From CAXBYZ01 sp963980215 (GTDB taxonomy: Bacteria; Patescibacteriota; Microgenomatia; UBA1400; CG1-02-47-37): a stretch of 21,608 nucleotides of DNA. Both the position numbers and the translations under genes were made by a program. The number at the start of each line of letters is the position of its first letter. The stretch's first letter is position 1. The notes under the pieces were generated by a model. The model was not told the DNA's origin. It saw nothing but the letters and a program-made list of their open reading frames with translations, and ran no database searches. The stretch lies in the NCBI GenBank assembly GCA_963980215.1, contig CAXBYZ010000011.1:1-21608 (forward strand), in the 5' to 3' direction. Below, in pieces: positions 1 to 6,314 of the stretch.

Positions 1-19
1 GCTCAAATCTTTCAAAAAA

Positions 20-47
20 TTGTAATTTGGTAGTAATCATCTAGAAT
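20..47 (+). promoter_or_regulatory. Putative promoter of the lspA-like gene
   Basis: A TTGTAA at 20-25 and a TAGAAT at 42-47 are separated by 16 bases. The -10 box ends 7 bases before the ATG at 55, so the transcript would begin at or very near the start codon. No Shine-Dalgarno sequence is visible. By eye only. Confidence 0.4.
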
Positions 48-54
48 TGAGCCA

Positions 55-435
55 ATGATATTAGCTAACATATTTTTGATAGTTGATCGATTAACAAAGA
101 TTTTAGCTGTTAAAGGTTTTTTTCAACTGCATAAAAACAATAAAATTTTTTTTATTGAAGTTGATCAAAAACTTGTTGTTGTTGGTGTAACTTTTCTTTT
201 GTATATTCTTTTTTCTCAATTATTAATCTCTTTAAGAGACAATAATAAATATACGTCTTTAGGATACTTGTTAATAACTTTAGGTGGTTTGAGTAATATT
301 TTTGATAGAATTATTTATGGTTATGTAATAGATATGATTCCCTTGATATCAATTAGTGTCTTTAATGTTGCAGATGTGATGATACTGTTTGGTTGCACTT
401 TAGTGTTTGTTCAATTATTAAATAAGAAAAAGTGA
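55..435 (+). CDS. lspA: Signal peptidase II-like aspartyl protease (prolipoprotein signal peptidase)
   Basis: A 126-residue membrane protein with the family landmarks in order. These are D-R-L-T-K (residues 11-15) at the end of a short first hydrophobic segment, N-I-F-D-R (81-85) with the likely catalytic Asp84, and F-N-V-A-D (103-107) with the likely second catalytic Asp107. LspA removes signal peptides from lipid-modified prolipoproteins inside the cytoplasmic membrane. It is shorter than the usual ~150-170 residues because the first membrane segment and the loop after it are reduced. An in-frame stop at 34-36 rules out a long N-terminal extension, and ATG 55 sits 7 bases after a -10-like box. 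A small membrane protein follows 13 bases downstream. The family call rests on the motifs and their spacing; activity is inferred. Confidence 0.75.
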   Translation: MILANIFLIVDRLTKILAVKGFFQLHKNNKIFFIEVDQKLVVVGVTFLLYILFSQLLISLRDNNKYTSLGYLLITLGGLSNIFDRIIYGYVIDMIPLISISVFNVADVMILFGCTLVFVQLLNKKK

Positions 436-448
436 TATATTTATTATT

Positions 449-745
449 ATGATTAGCATAGAAGTACTTAGAAGTTTTAGAGTTTTTGATTATGCCGTGT
501 TTGACTTTGTAGCTTCCTATATTGTTTTTTATTTTTTAGCCTCCCCGCTTAGTAAATTATTTTTTAAAGTAAAAATAAAAATTACTCGTAAACAGTGGAT
601 GTATTTAGTGGTCCCGCTAAGCGTAGTTTTTCATCTATGGTTTGGACAAAGAACACACTTAATTGAACAGCTATTTAGCTTGAACAGTGGATACATTGAG
701 AAGATTATATTGATATTTATGTTATTTAAAGGTGTTAGGGGCTAG
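449..745 (+). CDS. Small integral membrane protein, function unknown
   Basis: A 98-residue protein with about three hydrophobic stretches (roughly residues 15-38, 50-63 and 82-95). A basic segment (K-V-K-I-K-I-T-R-K) lies between the first two, and a polar loop W-F-G-Q-R-T-H-L lies between the second and third. I do not recognise a family. It follows the lspA-like gene by 13 bases on the same strand, so it may be co-transcribed. However, a TGA-TATATT extended -10 box at 433-441 ends 7 bases before its ATG, so it may also have its own leaderless transcript. The next 95 bases lead into the tRNA cluster. The coding call rests on length, membrane-like composition and tight spacing. Confidence 0.6.
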   Translation: MISIEVLRSFRVFDYAVFDFVASYIVFYFLASPLSKLFFKVKIKITRKQWMYLVVPLSVVFHLWFGQRTHLIEQLFSLNSGYIEKIILIFMLFKGVRG

Positions 746-766
746 TTTGACTCGTGAATTGGCTTT

Positions 767-793
767 ATGACAAGGGTTGGATTGTGTTAAAAT
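767..793 (+). promoter_or_regulatory. Putative promoter of the tRNA cluster
   Basis: A -35-like ATGACA (767-772) and a -10-like TAAAAT (788-793) lie about 48 bases before the first tRNA. The 15-base spacer is short, so the -35 choice is uncertain. The -10 region is the best candidate in the 95-base gap after the preceding gene. Confidence 0.3.
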
Positions 794-840
794 ACTTTGT
801 TAAGATGAATTTGCTCGAATTTGGAGTGAATACTTGTTAA

Positions 841-914
841 TGCCAGATAGTGAAATGGCATCACAGAAGCCTTTGAAGCTTTTATTCTAGGTTCGAATCC
901 TAGTCTGGCAACCA
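841..914 (+). tRNA. trnQ: tRNA-Gln (TTG), CCA apparently encoded
   Basis: The cloverleaf folds by hand. Acceptor is 841-847/904-910 (starting with the T1-A72 pair typical of tRNA-Gln), D stem 850-853/861-864, anticodon stem 866-870/878-882 with loop 871-877 and anticodon TTG at 873-875, and T stem 887-891/899-903. The discriminator is A911, and 912-914 reads CCA. The next tRNA begins at 915 with no spacer. All other tRNAs in this window lack an encoded CCA. Confidence 0.93.
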
Positions 915-998
915 GCCGTGGTGGTGGAATTGGTATACACGCGAGACTTAAAATCTCGTGGTTGCAAAACCGTGCGGGTTCAAGTCCCGCCCTCGGCA
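915..998 (+). tRNA. trnL: tRNA-Leu (TAA)
   Basis: A class II tRNA with a long variable arm. Anticodon stem is 942-946/954-958, loop 947-953 and anticodon TAA at 949-951. T stem is 974-978/986-990, discriminator A998. The acceptor 915-921/991-997 pairs except for a T919/T993 mismatch at the fifth pair, where bacterial tRNA-Leu usually has a Watson-Crick pair. No CCA is encoded. Confidence 0.92.
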
Positions 999-1024
999 CA
1001 AAATAGATTAACAATTGAATAAAT

Positions 1025-1098
1025 CGGGGTGTAGCGCAGTTGGCTAGCGCGCGTCGTTTGGGACGATGAGGTCGCTGGTTCGAGTCCAGTCACCCCGA
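1025..1098 (+). tRNA. trnP: tRNA-Pro (TGG)
   Basis: Acceptor CGGGGTG (1025-1031) pairs with CACCCCG (1091-1097), starting with the C1-G72 pair typical of bacterial tRNA-Pro. Anticodon stem is 1052-1056/1064-1068 with anticodon TGG at 1059-1061. The discriminator is A1098. No CCA is encoded. Confidence 0.95.
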
Positions 1099-1103
1099 CT
1101 AAT

Positions 1104-1174
1104 GCGGGATTAGTTGACCGGTTTAACGTCAGCTTTCCAAGCTGAAAAAAGGGGTTCGACTCCCCTATCCCGCT
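1104..1174 (+). tRNA. trnG: tRNA-Gly (TCC)
   Basis: Acceptor GCGGGAT (1104-1110) pairs with ATCCCGC (1167-1173). The anticodon loop TTTCCAA carries anticodon TCC, and the T arm is regular. The discriminator is T1174, as in known bacterial tRNA-Gly. No CCA is encoded. Confidence 0.93.
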
Positions 1175-1176
1175 CA

Positions 1177-1213
1177 AAGCGTTCGCGGACTAGGACAATC
1201 CAGTCGCCCGCTT
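1177..1213 (+). other. Hairpin-forming spacer between tRNA-Gly and tRNA-Arg
   Basis: The spacer can fold on itself. AAGCG (1177-1181) pairs with CGCTT (1209-1213). Further in, GACT pairs with AGTC and GGA with TCC around a CAA loop, with a bulged A and an internal loop. No complete tRNA can be drawn. It may be a processing structure or a tRNA remnant. Confidence 0.35.
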
Positions 1214-1217
1214 AAAT

Positions 1218-1290
1218 GCACCAGTAGCTCAGGGGATAGAGCAACTGTCTTCTAAACAGTAGGCCGTAGGTTCGATTCCTACCTGGTGCA
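1218..1290 (+). tRNA. trnR: tRNA-Arg (TCT)
   Basis: Acceptor GCACCAG (1218-1224) pairs with CTGGTGC (1283-1289). The anticodon arm ACTGT/ACAGT holds loop CTTCTAA with anticodon TCT. The discriminator is A1290. No CCA is encoded. The acceptor and D-arm resemble those of the second tRNA-Arg at 14740. Confidence 0.95.
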
Positions 1291-1294
1291 CATA

Positions 1295-1367
1295 GGGCCG
1301 TTAGCTCAGTTGGTAGAGCAGTTGCCTCTTAAGCAACTTGTCACAGGTTCAAGTCCTGTACGGCTCA
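1295..1367 (+). tRNA. trnK: tRNA-Lys (CTT)
   Basis: Acceptor GGGCCGT (1295-1301) pairs with ACGGCTC (1360-1366), including one G-T pair. Anticodon stem GTTGC/GCAAC is at 1321-1325/1333-1337, with loop CTCTTAA and anticodon CTT. The discriminator is A1367. No CCA is encoded. Confidence 0.95.
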
Positions 1368-1390
1368 CAAGTATAGTAATATACAAATAT

Positions 1391-1462
1391 GGTGGCTGTA
1401 GCTTAATGGCAAAGTGTCTGTTTGTGGAACAGATGACGGGGGTTCGATTCCCCTCAGCCACC
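1391..1462 (+). tRNA. trnH: tRNA-His (GTG)
   Basis: It carries the extra G-1 (1391) facing C73 (1462), the hallmark of tRNA-His. Acceptor GTGGCTG pairs with CAGCCAC. The anticodon loop TTGTGGA has anticodon GTG between TCTGT and ACAGA. No CCA is encoded. A GUN-anticodon tRNA of this kind is a normal target of the tRNA-guanine transglycosylase encoded at 7417-8505. Confidence 0.95.
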
Positions 1463-1488
1463 CAAATATCTTAAATTAGGTTTTTGTA

Positions 1489-2397
1489 TCAGCTTAATAC
1501 AGTAATTAATATTGGCATTAAGATTAGACCTACCACTAAACCAATACTGACAATGCTGGCGGCGAATTCTTCATCTAGGTTTTCTAGTGAAGCGAAAATG
1601 ACGGTGTTAATTCCAACGGGTGAGGCAGCTAATAGAATCATTGTTAATTTATCAATTCCTTGAAGGCCAAAAAAGTTTACGATAGCCAATCCAATAATTA
1701 TTCCAACTCCAATCCGGGAAAATAAAGCGATTAAAGAAGCCCTAAGATGTATGACTTTGAAGTTAAAAATAAATCCTAAAGACAGAAATATTAAAGGTCC
1801 AGTCATGTTTGCAATACTGTTAACGAAGGGAAGTATAAATTGAGGAATAGCAGTGTTTAAAAAATTCATTAAAAGGCCTAAGGTTACTGCCCATAGTCCG
1901 GGAGTTTTTAAGACTTGATTGATGACACTCATTTTTTCCTCAGCAGTTTGATCTTGACCATATTTAACAGCAATCAAATAAACCCAACCGTATATTAGAA
2001 GGTTATTAGTGATACCGAAGAGCGAAGTTCTAGCTACTCCAGGATCCCCGATTGCGGAAATGATAAAAGGGAGAGCAAATGCAGAGTTGATAAGCATTGA
2101 TGAAGACATAAACACACCTTTTTGTTTTTTATTCAAGCCAAGTGAGTTTTTTAGTGAAATAGCTACTAAAAATGAAGCAATAACCAGTGCAATAGTACTT
2201 AAGGGAAAGACTAGTAAGCTAGCATCCATTTTGACAACTGATAGAGATCTAAGAGTTAGCAAAGGTCCAGTAGTGTAAAAGACAAGCTTAAGAAGACTTT
2301 TTCCATCAGCTGGTGAAAATAGTTGTTTTCGTTTAAGAAAATATCCAAGAGCAAAGGTAAATAAAGTTGGAGCTATTTTTTGAGCAATAATGTTCAT
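1489..2397 (-). CDS. AEC-family (auxin efflux carrier-like) transporter
   Basis: About 302 residues from the preferred start, rich in hydrophobic segments (about ten). It shows the Mem_trans/AEC pattern: an N-terminal K-I-A-P-T-L-F-T-F-A-L-G-Y segment, a central polar/proline break, and a C-terminal half with A-A-S-P-V-G-I-N-T-V-I-F-A, which resembles the conserved family segment preceding the last helices. Such carriers export or exchange organic anions and related small molecules; the substrate cannot be read from sequence. The frame is open for 25 more codons upstream (ATG at 2472). I chose ATG 2397 because homologues begin there and a TACAAT box lies 10 bases before it. It is convergent with the tRNA cluster and divergent from the EamA-like gene. 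Confidence 0.8.
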   Translation of the reverse strand: MNIIAQKIAPTLFTFALGYFLKRKQLFSPADGKSLLKLVFYTTGPLLTLRSLSVVKMDASLLVFPLSTIALVIASFLVAISLKNSLGLNKKQKGVFMSSSMLINSAFALPFIISAIGDPGVARTSLFGITNNLLIYGWVYLIAVKYGQDQTAEEKMSVINQVLKTPGLWAVTLGLLMNFLNTAIPQFILPFVNSIANMTGPLIFLSLGFIFNFKVIHLRASLIALFSRIGVGIIIGLAIVNFFGLQGIDKLTMILLAASPVGINTVIFASLENLDEEFAASIVSIGLVVGLILMPILITVLS

Positions 2398-2407
2398 GAA
2401 GGTATAT

Positions 2408-2413
2408 ATTGTA
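2408..2413 (-). promoter_or_regulatory. Putative -10 box of the AEC carrier gene
   Basis: TACAAT on the - strand ends 10 bases before ATG 2397. No convincing -35 and no Shine-Dalgarno sequence are visible. It would give a very short leader. Confidence 0.35.
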
Positions 2414-2485
2414 ACAAATTTCCACCCTAGATGGAGTTTGAGTATGTATCTAGAGGAGTGTGATATTATCATTTGATAAAGCTCG

Positions 2486-2514
2486 GGTGACTTATTTTTA
2501 AGCTGTGTTAAACT
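2486..2514 (+). promoter_or_regulatory. Putative promoter of the EamA-like gene
   Basis: TAAACT at 2509-2514 ends 8 bases before ATG 2523. A TGACTT-like element 17 bases upstream is a weak -35. The alternative GTG start at 2505 would fall inside this box. Confidence 0.33.
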
Positions 2515-2522
2515 ATCGAGAT

Positions 2523-3045
2523 ATGTGGTTTTGGTGGTCCATACTTGCTTCGATTTTATCTGCGCTTGTTATTGCATTAACAAAGAAGGCGTTAGCAGAT
2601 TCTGGAGCTTCTTTGGTAACTTGGGCCTTGTTTTCTCTAAACACCCCGCTTCTTGTTTTAATTGCCTTTAAAAATGGTCCAACCCAGGTTAATTATATAT
2701 TTTTTCTCGGCGCAATCGCTTCTAGTGTAGTTTTTTCAATAGCAAAAACTTTAAGATTATCAGGAATAAAACAGGGTTTGTTATCTAAAATTTCTTCCCT
2801 ATCAACCCTTAGTGTTGTTTTTGCTTATCTACTAGCTTTAGTGTTTCTATCTGAAAATGTTCAGTTATTGGAAATTATTGGATTAATTTTGATTACGATA
2901 GGAGCATATATTTTAAATTTGGAAAAATTGGGGAAAGATTTTTTTAAAACCTTTTAGGTTATTGTTTAAAGACAAACCTTCGAAGTATCCCTTGATAGCA
3001 TCTGCTGTAATGATTGTTGGAGTACTCTTAATTAAGTTGAGTTAA
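2523..3045 (+). pseudogene. EamA/DMT-superfamily half transporter with a probable +1 frameshift
   Basis: The first frame runs to a TAG at 2955-2957 (144 residues from ATG 2523) and encodes about five hydrophobic helices of EamA/DMT type: a W-F-W-W-S-I-L-A-S-I-L-S-A-L start and a C-terminal L-S-E-N helix break before the last helix. At a run of seven T (2939-2945) the neighbouring frame takes over without a stop until TAA at 3043-3045. That frame reads about 30 more residues ending in a basic loop and a good hydrophobic helix (Y-P-L-I-A-S-A-V-M-I-V-G-V-L-L-I-K-L). Removing one T joins both parts. It could be a real mutation, a sequencing error in the homopolymer, or slippage that restores the frame. 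A GTG at 2505 could also start the gene. EamA proteins move small metabolites; the substrate is unknown. Confidence 0.6.
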
Positions 3046-3061
3046 AAAACATTAGTTGTGA

Positions 3062-3067
3062 TAGAAT
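3062..3067 (+). promoter_or_regulatory. Putative extended -10 box of tspO
   Basis: TGA followed by TAGAAT (3062-3067) ends 6 bases before ATG 3074. No Shine-Dalgarno sequence is visible, so a leaderless transcript is likely. Confidence 0.42.
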
Positions 3068-3073
3068 TATTTT

Positions 3074-3532
3074 ATGTGGTTAGTGTCGATAGTAATTGCG
3101 CAGTTAGCGGGGTTGATTGGATCGGTATTTACTTTTCCTAGTGTTAAAGGTTGGTACCTAACTATTAATAGGCCGAGCTGGAATCCACCAGGTTTTGTGT
3201 TTGGTCCAGTTTGGACTCTTTTGTACACCTTGATGGGAATAGCTTCATACTTGGTATGGCAAAAAAGAGAGTTGGGTCAGAGTGTGAGAGTGGCTTTAAT
3301 GGTTTATGGAGTTCATCTAGTTTTGAATGCTTTGTGGTCGATTATATTCTTTGGGTTAAAAAATCCAGGACTGGCATTTATGGAGATAATCGGCTTACTG
3401 TTTTTTATTGTTTTAACCATGGTCTTGTTTTATAAGATTAGACCAGTGACTGTTTGGCTTCTGCTTCCCTATTTACTATGGACAAGTTTTGCTACTTTTT
3501 TAAATTTTACTATCTGGAGTTTGAATAGATGA
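3074..3532 (+). CDS. tspO: TspO/MBR family protein (tryptophan-rich sensory protein)
   Basis: 152 residues, five transmembrane helices, the usual size for the family. Landmarks are the proline-rich W-N-P-P-G-F-V-F-G-P-V-W-T-L-L-Y segment (residues ~36-51), L-N-A-L-W-S-I-I-F-F-G in helix 3, and the C-terminal P-Y-L-L-W-T-S-F-A-T-F-L-N-F-T-I-W-S-L-N. TspO proteins bind porphyrins and related ligands in the membrane and are linked to stress and tetrapyrrole handling; the ligand here is unknown. Its TGA overlaps the ATG of the next gene (ATGA at 3529-3532), so the two are translationally coupled. Confidence 0.93.
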   Translation: MWLVSIVIAQLAGLIGSVFTFPSVKGWYLTINRPSWNPPGFVFGPVWTLLYTLMGIASYLVWQKRELGQSVRVALMVYGVHLVLNALWSIIFFGLKNPGLAFMEIIGLLFFIVLTMVLFYKIRPVTVWLLLPYLLWTSFATFLNFTIWSLNR

Positions 3533-3918
3533 AGGTTTTGATTGATTACTTGTTGACAGTGATAATAATGCTGGGGTTAGATGGTATTTGGTTGGGAGTA
3601 GTGGCAAAGGAGTTTAACAAAAAGCATTTAGGTTATTTAATGAGAGACAAGTTTTTATGGTTGCCAGCGCTTGTGTTTTATTTAATCTATGCGGCTGGGC
3701 TCGTGTATTTTGTGATAGCTCCGGGGACGGAGAGTAGAAATATGGTTAAGGTTGTTTTATCTGGATTGTTTTTAGGAATAATTGCATACTCAACTTTTGA
3801 ATTAACCAGTATGGCAGCGTTTAAAGGTTGGTCGTTTAAACTAGTTTTAGTAGATATTTTGTGGGGTGCAGTAATGTCTGGCTTAACAGCGTTTTTGGTG
3901 TACAAGATTAGATGGTGA
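3529..3918 (+). CDS. DUF2177 family membrane protein
   Basis: 129 residues with about four membrane helices. Landmarks fit DUF2177: L-D-G-I-W-L-G-V-V in helix 1, F-N-K-K-H-L-G-Y-L after it, a G-I-I-A-Y-S-T-F-E-L-T-S-M-A-A segment, and the C-terminal D-I-L-W-G-A helix. No biochemical function is established for the family. It overlaps tspO by 4 bases and ends tail to tail with greA, sharing 11 bases (3908-3918). TspO and DUF2177 also occur as neighbours or fusions elsewhere, from memory, which suggests a shared role in the membrane. Confidence 0.85.
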   Translation: MKVLIDYLLTVIIMLGLDGIWLGVVAKEFNKKHLGYLMRDKFLWLPALVFYLIYAAGLVYFVIAPGTESRNMVKVVLSGLFLGIIAYSTFELTSMAAFKGWSFKLVLVDILWGAVMSGLTAFLVYKIRW

Positions 3919-4384
3919 TAGCAAGGATGGTGTAAATTAATTCTCCGTTTGGAGTGGTGACAGTAACTTTATTTTCCTTTGACTTACCAAGCAAGGCTTT
4001 TCCCAAAGGACTGTAGACAGAAATTTTACCTTTAAGTGGATCTGCTTCAAAACCGCTAACAAGATGGATATCTAGTTTGCTAGAGCCTGTATCTAATGTA
4101 ACTTTTGAGTCAAACTCGATTTTATCTTTGTTTTTGCTTTTGATGACTACTCCCCACTTTAATAATCTGTTTAAGTGGCGTAGTCTTCTATCTGTATCTC
4201 TTAATTCAGATTTTGCTGCGGTGTAGGCTCCGTTCTCGGATAAGTCCCCCATTTCTCTAGCGGTTTGAAGACGAATAAGGATCTCACCTCTAAGGTGTGA
4301 TAATTTTTTGTGCTCAAGTTTTGACTGAGTTAGTTTTTCTTGAGTTAATTTAATTGGTTTTGGTTTAGGAGGGTAGTAAGTCAG
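3908..4384 (-). CDS. greA: Transcript cleavage/elongation factor GreA
   Basis: GreA inserts a coiled coil into the RNA polymerase secondary channel and stimulates cleavage of backtracked RNA. The acidic tip motif G-D-L-S-E-N-G-A-Y with its Asp and Glu is present. It sits between coiled-coil halves rich in K/E/L and is followed by the FKBP-like C-terminal domain (K-I-S-V-Y-S-P-L-G-K-A-L-L-G-K). The first ATG (4252) would cut the coiled coil in half, yet the frame is open back to a stop at 4427-4429 and reads good GreA sequence (I-K-L-T-Q-E-K-L...) without any ATG, GTG or TTG. I place the start at CTG 4384, which gives 158 residues, the usual GreA length, 8 bases after the stop of the upstream gene. 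ATT at 4354 is the alternative. It is probably translated by coupling to the CarD-like gene. Confidence 0.88.
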   Translation of the reverse strand: MTYYPPKPKPIKLTQEKLTQSKLEHKKLSHLRGEILIRLQTAREMGDLSENGAYTAAKSELRDTDRRLRHLNRLLKWGVVIKSKNKDKIEFDSKVTLDTGSSKLDIHLVSGFEADPLKGKISVYSPLGKALLGKSKENKVTVTTPNGELIYTILAITI

Positions 4385-4392
4385 AGTTGGGT

Positions 4393-4881
4393 TTACTTTA
4401 AACTTGATGCTAGGTCTAAGAGAATTTTATCATGTTCTTTTTCTGGCATAGTATTGTTTATGGCTGCAAATTCTTGACTAGCTTGTTGAATAGCATTTTT
4501 AAAGGTGGACAGCTTACCCCCAAGAAGAACACCTGCTTTTTCTTGCTTTTCTATGTAAAGAGCCTTGACGGTCCAGAGAGTATCTTCTAGCTGGTTTAAG
4601 CTTAAGGCTGTTTTAGAGTCAAATGCGGGACAGTCTTCTTTGGTTAAAGATTTTTTGATAATGTCCTTTTGAAGCTGTTTAATTTTTGGCTTGGGGTCAA
4701 GTTTTCTAATACTACCGTCGTTGACATTGCTTAGATTGATGGTGAAAGTAAGACCGTTACCTGATTGTTTTTCAAAGAAAGGTTGGAGACTGACAGTGTC
4801 TTTATCGACCTCGAAGACTTTTAAAACTTTACCATAACGAACAACTAAGTCATTTACGCTTAAGTTCAATTTTTTTGTCAT
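4393..4881 (-). CDS. Small CarD-like protein (tentative), partner gene of greA
   Basis: 162 residues. The N-terminal ~60 residues (L-S-V-N-D-L-V-V-R-Y-G-K-V-L-K-V-F-E-V, then V-S-L-Q-P-F-F) look like the small barrel of the CarD/TRCF RNA-polymerase-interacting domain. The rest is helical and charged, roughly like the CarD C-terminal DNA-binding helices. The resemblance is weak and by eye; it may be a lineage-specific family. It is soluble, without a signal peptide. A good Shine-Dalgarno (AAGGA) lies 5 bases before its ATG and a strong -10 box lies at 4950-4955. greA follows after 8 bases, which supports a role in transcription but does not prove it. Confidence 0.6.
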   Translation of the reverse strand: MTKKLNLSVNDLVVRYGKVLKVFEVDKDTVSLQPFFEKQSGNGLTFTINLSNVNDGSIRKLDPKPKIKQLQKDIIKKSLTKEDCPAFDSKTALSLNQLEDTLWTVKALYIEKQEKAGVLLGGKLSTFKNAIQQASQEFAAINNTMPEKEHDKILLDLASSLK

Positions 4882-4949
4882 CTTATCCTTTTTTTGTCTT
4901 AGTTTTAGAGTTGGGCTAGTACTTAAACTCTTGAAGAAATATATAGACT

Positions 4950-4955
4950 ATTATA
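4950..4955 (-). promoter_or_regulatory. Extended -10 promoter of the CarD-like/greA operon
   Basis: TGA followed by a perfect TATAAT on the - strand. It would start transcription near 4943 and give a leader of about 60 bases with a Shine-Dalgarno sequence at its end. The -35 is weak. Confidence 0.5.
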
Positions 4956-4990
4956 TCACGAGTGTTAGACTTAAATATTAGCAAGCCTGG

Positions 4991-6199
4991 TTAAGGCATC
5001 AAGGTAATGGCAACACCACTTTTATCTGCTCGGCCAGTACGACCAATTCGGTGAATGTAGTCTTCCTTGGTTTCTGGTAAGTCGTAGTTGATAACGTGAG
5101 TAACGTCATCGATGTCTAGGCCTCTTTGAGCAACATCGGTAGCCAGTAAAACCTTGACTTCGCCACGTTTAAATTTATTTAAAGCGCGCTGCCTTTGGTT
5201 TTGTGTTTTATTACCATGAATGGATGTAGTTTTAAATCCTCTTTCCATCAAAACTTTTGATAGTTTTTCCATCCCCCATTTGGTTCTACCAAAAACTAAG
5301 ACTTTATCATAGCCTTCTTGGATTAGAAGATCGTGAAGTACATCGATCTTGTTTCTTCTGTCGATCCTGACAATTTTTTGGTCAACATTTTCGGTTACTT
5401 GTCTGGTTTTGACTGAGACAATGACAGGATTCTTTAGAAAGCCACCCATGACTTGCTGAACTTTGCCTTCGATAGTGGCTGAGAAAAACAAGGAGTGTCT
5501 GTCTTGAGGAAAGAATGAGATTAAGTGTTGGACATCGTGGATAAATCCCATGTCTAACATGCGGTCGACTTCATCTAGGACGATGGTGTTGAATCTTCTT
5601 AAGTCTAGAATACGTCTTTGCTCCAAGTCTTTTAATCTTCCTGGTGTACCAATAACAAACTCAGGCTTTTGTCTGAGTTGGCGAACTTGGCCATTCATGC
5701 CAACTCCACCGATACAAAGAGATGAGTATAGTCTTAAACCACGAGCTAAAGAGACAAACTCTTCTTGAATTTGAACTGCTAATTCTCGAGTAGGAGTGAT
5801 GACTAAAACCTTGTCTCCCTGGTTCTTTAGAACTTTGTCTATAAGAGGGATTAGGAAAGCAGCGGTTTTACCGGTACCGGTGTTTGCTACACCGACCACA
5901 TCTTGGCCAGTGAGAATAACTGGAATAGTTTTATCTTGAATTGGAGTTGGGGTGATGTAACCTTTTGCTTTGATGTTGCTTTGTAGTTGTTGGTCAACAT
6001 TAAAATCTGTAAAGTTGTTTTCAATAGAGACAACTTCTATCTCTTGGTCTGGGCTCTTTTTGTTAATCAGGTAAGTAGGATCAAAGGACCTAGCTTGACG
6101 GCCACGACCTTGAAAAGATCTTCTGTTGTTTCTACCTCTGCCACCAAATGAACGCTGGGGCCTTCTTCCATGATTGGAACGATTATTGTAATGAGACAT
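4991..6199 (-). CDS. DEAD-box ATP-dependent RNA helicase with RG-rich N-terminal tail
   Basis: 402 residues from ATG 6199. The first ~40 residues are an arginine/glycine-rich tail (G-G-R-G-R-N-N-R-R, Q-G-R-G-R). Then come the Q motif (T-P-T-P-I-Q), Walker A (A-N-T-G-T-G-K-T), P-T-R-E-L-A, T-P-G-R-L, motif II as D-E-V-D instead of D-E-A-D, S-A-T, the second RecA domain with T-D-V-A-Q-R-G-L-D-I, and motif VI H-R-I-G-R-T-G-R. The protein stops about 15 residues after motif VI; related CPR helicases, from memory, end the same way. It would remodel RNA, for example ribosome assembly or structured mRNAs. The frame reaches upstream to ATG 6241, but the later ATG fits the basic tail and follows a weak AGAAG. 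Confidence 0.93.
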   Translation of the reverse strand: MSHYNNRSNHGRRPQRSFGGRGRNNRRSFQGRGRQARSFDPTYLINKKSPDQEIEVVSIENNFTDFNVDQQLQSNIKAKGYITPTPIQDKTIPVILTGQDVVGVANTGTGKTAAFLIPLIDKVLKNQGDKVLVITPTRELAVQIQEEFVSLARGLRLYSSLCIGGVGMNGQVRQLRQKPEFVIGTPGRLKDLEQRRILDLRRFNTIVLDEVDRMLDMGFIHDVQHLISFFPQDRHSLFFSATIEGKVQQVMGGFLKNPVIVSVKTRQVTENVDQKIVRIDRRNKIDVLHDLLIQEGYDKVLVFGRTKWGMEKLSKVLMERGFKTTSIHGNKTQNQRQRALNKFKRGEVKVLLATDVAQRGLDIDDVTHVINYDLPETKEDYIHRIGRTGRADKSGVAITLMP

Positions 6200-6302
6200 A
6201 TAATTACTTCTTTCTTTTATACAAACAGGGGTAAAAGACAAGAAGCAATTTTCACCAATTGCGTGCTTAGACCAAAATCTGCTTTTCTGTTAACTGTATC
6301 GT

Positions 6303-6308
6303 ATTATA
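6303..6308 (-). promoter_or_regulatory. Extended -10 promoter of the helicase gene
   Basis: TGTGA-TATAAT on the - strand lies just after the stop of the Fic gene (6315). It would give a leader of nearly 100 bases before ATG 6199. The same TGATATAAT core is seen before the CarD-like gene at 4950. Confidence 0.48.
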
Positions 6309-6314
6309 TCACAC

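Noticed and set aside
787..1474. Reading frames of 62-75 codons over the tRNA cluster
   Set aside because: They lie on or opposite clear tRNA genes and are artefacts of the tRNA sequence.
4965..5010. Frameshift at the helicase C-terminus (another frame continues for nine codons)
   Set aside because: Related CPR helicases, as I remember them, end at the same point after motif VI, so the annotated stop is probably natural.
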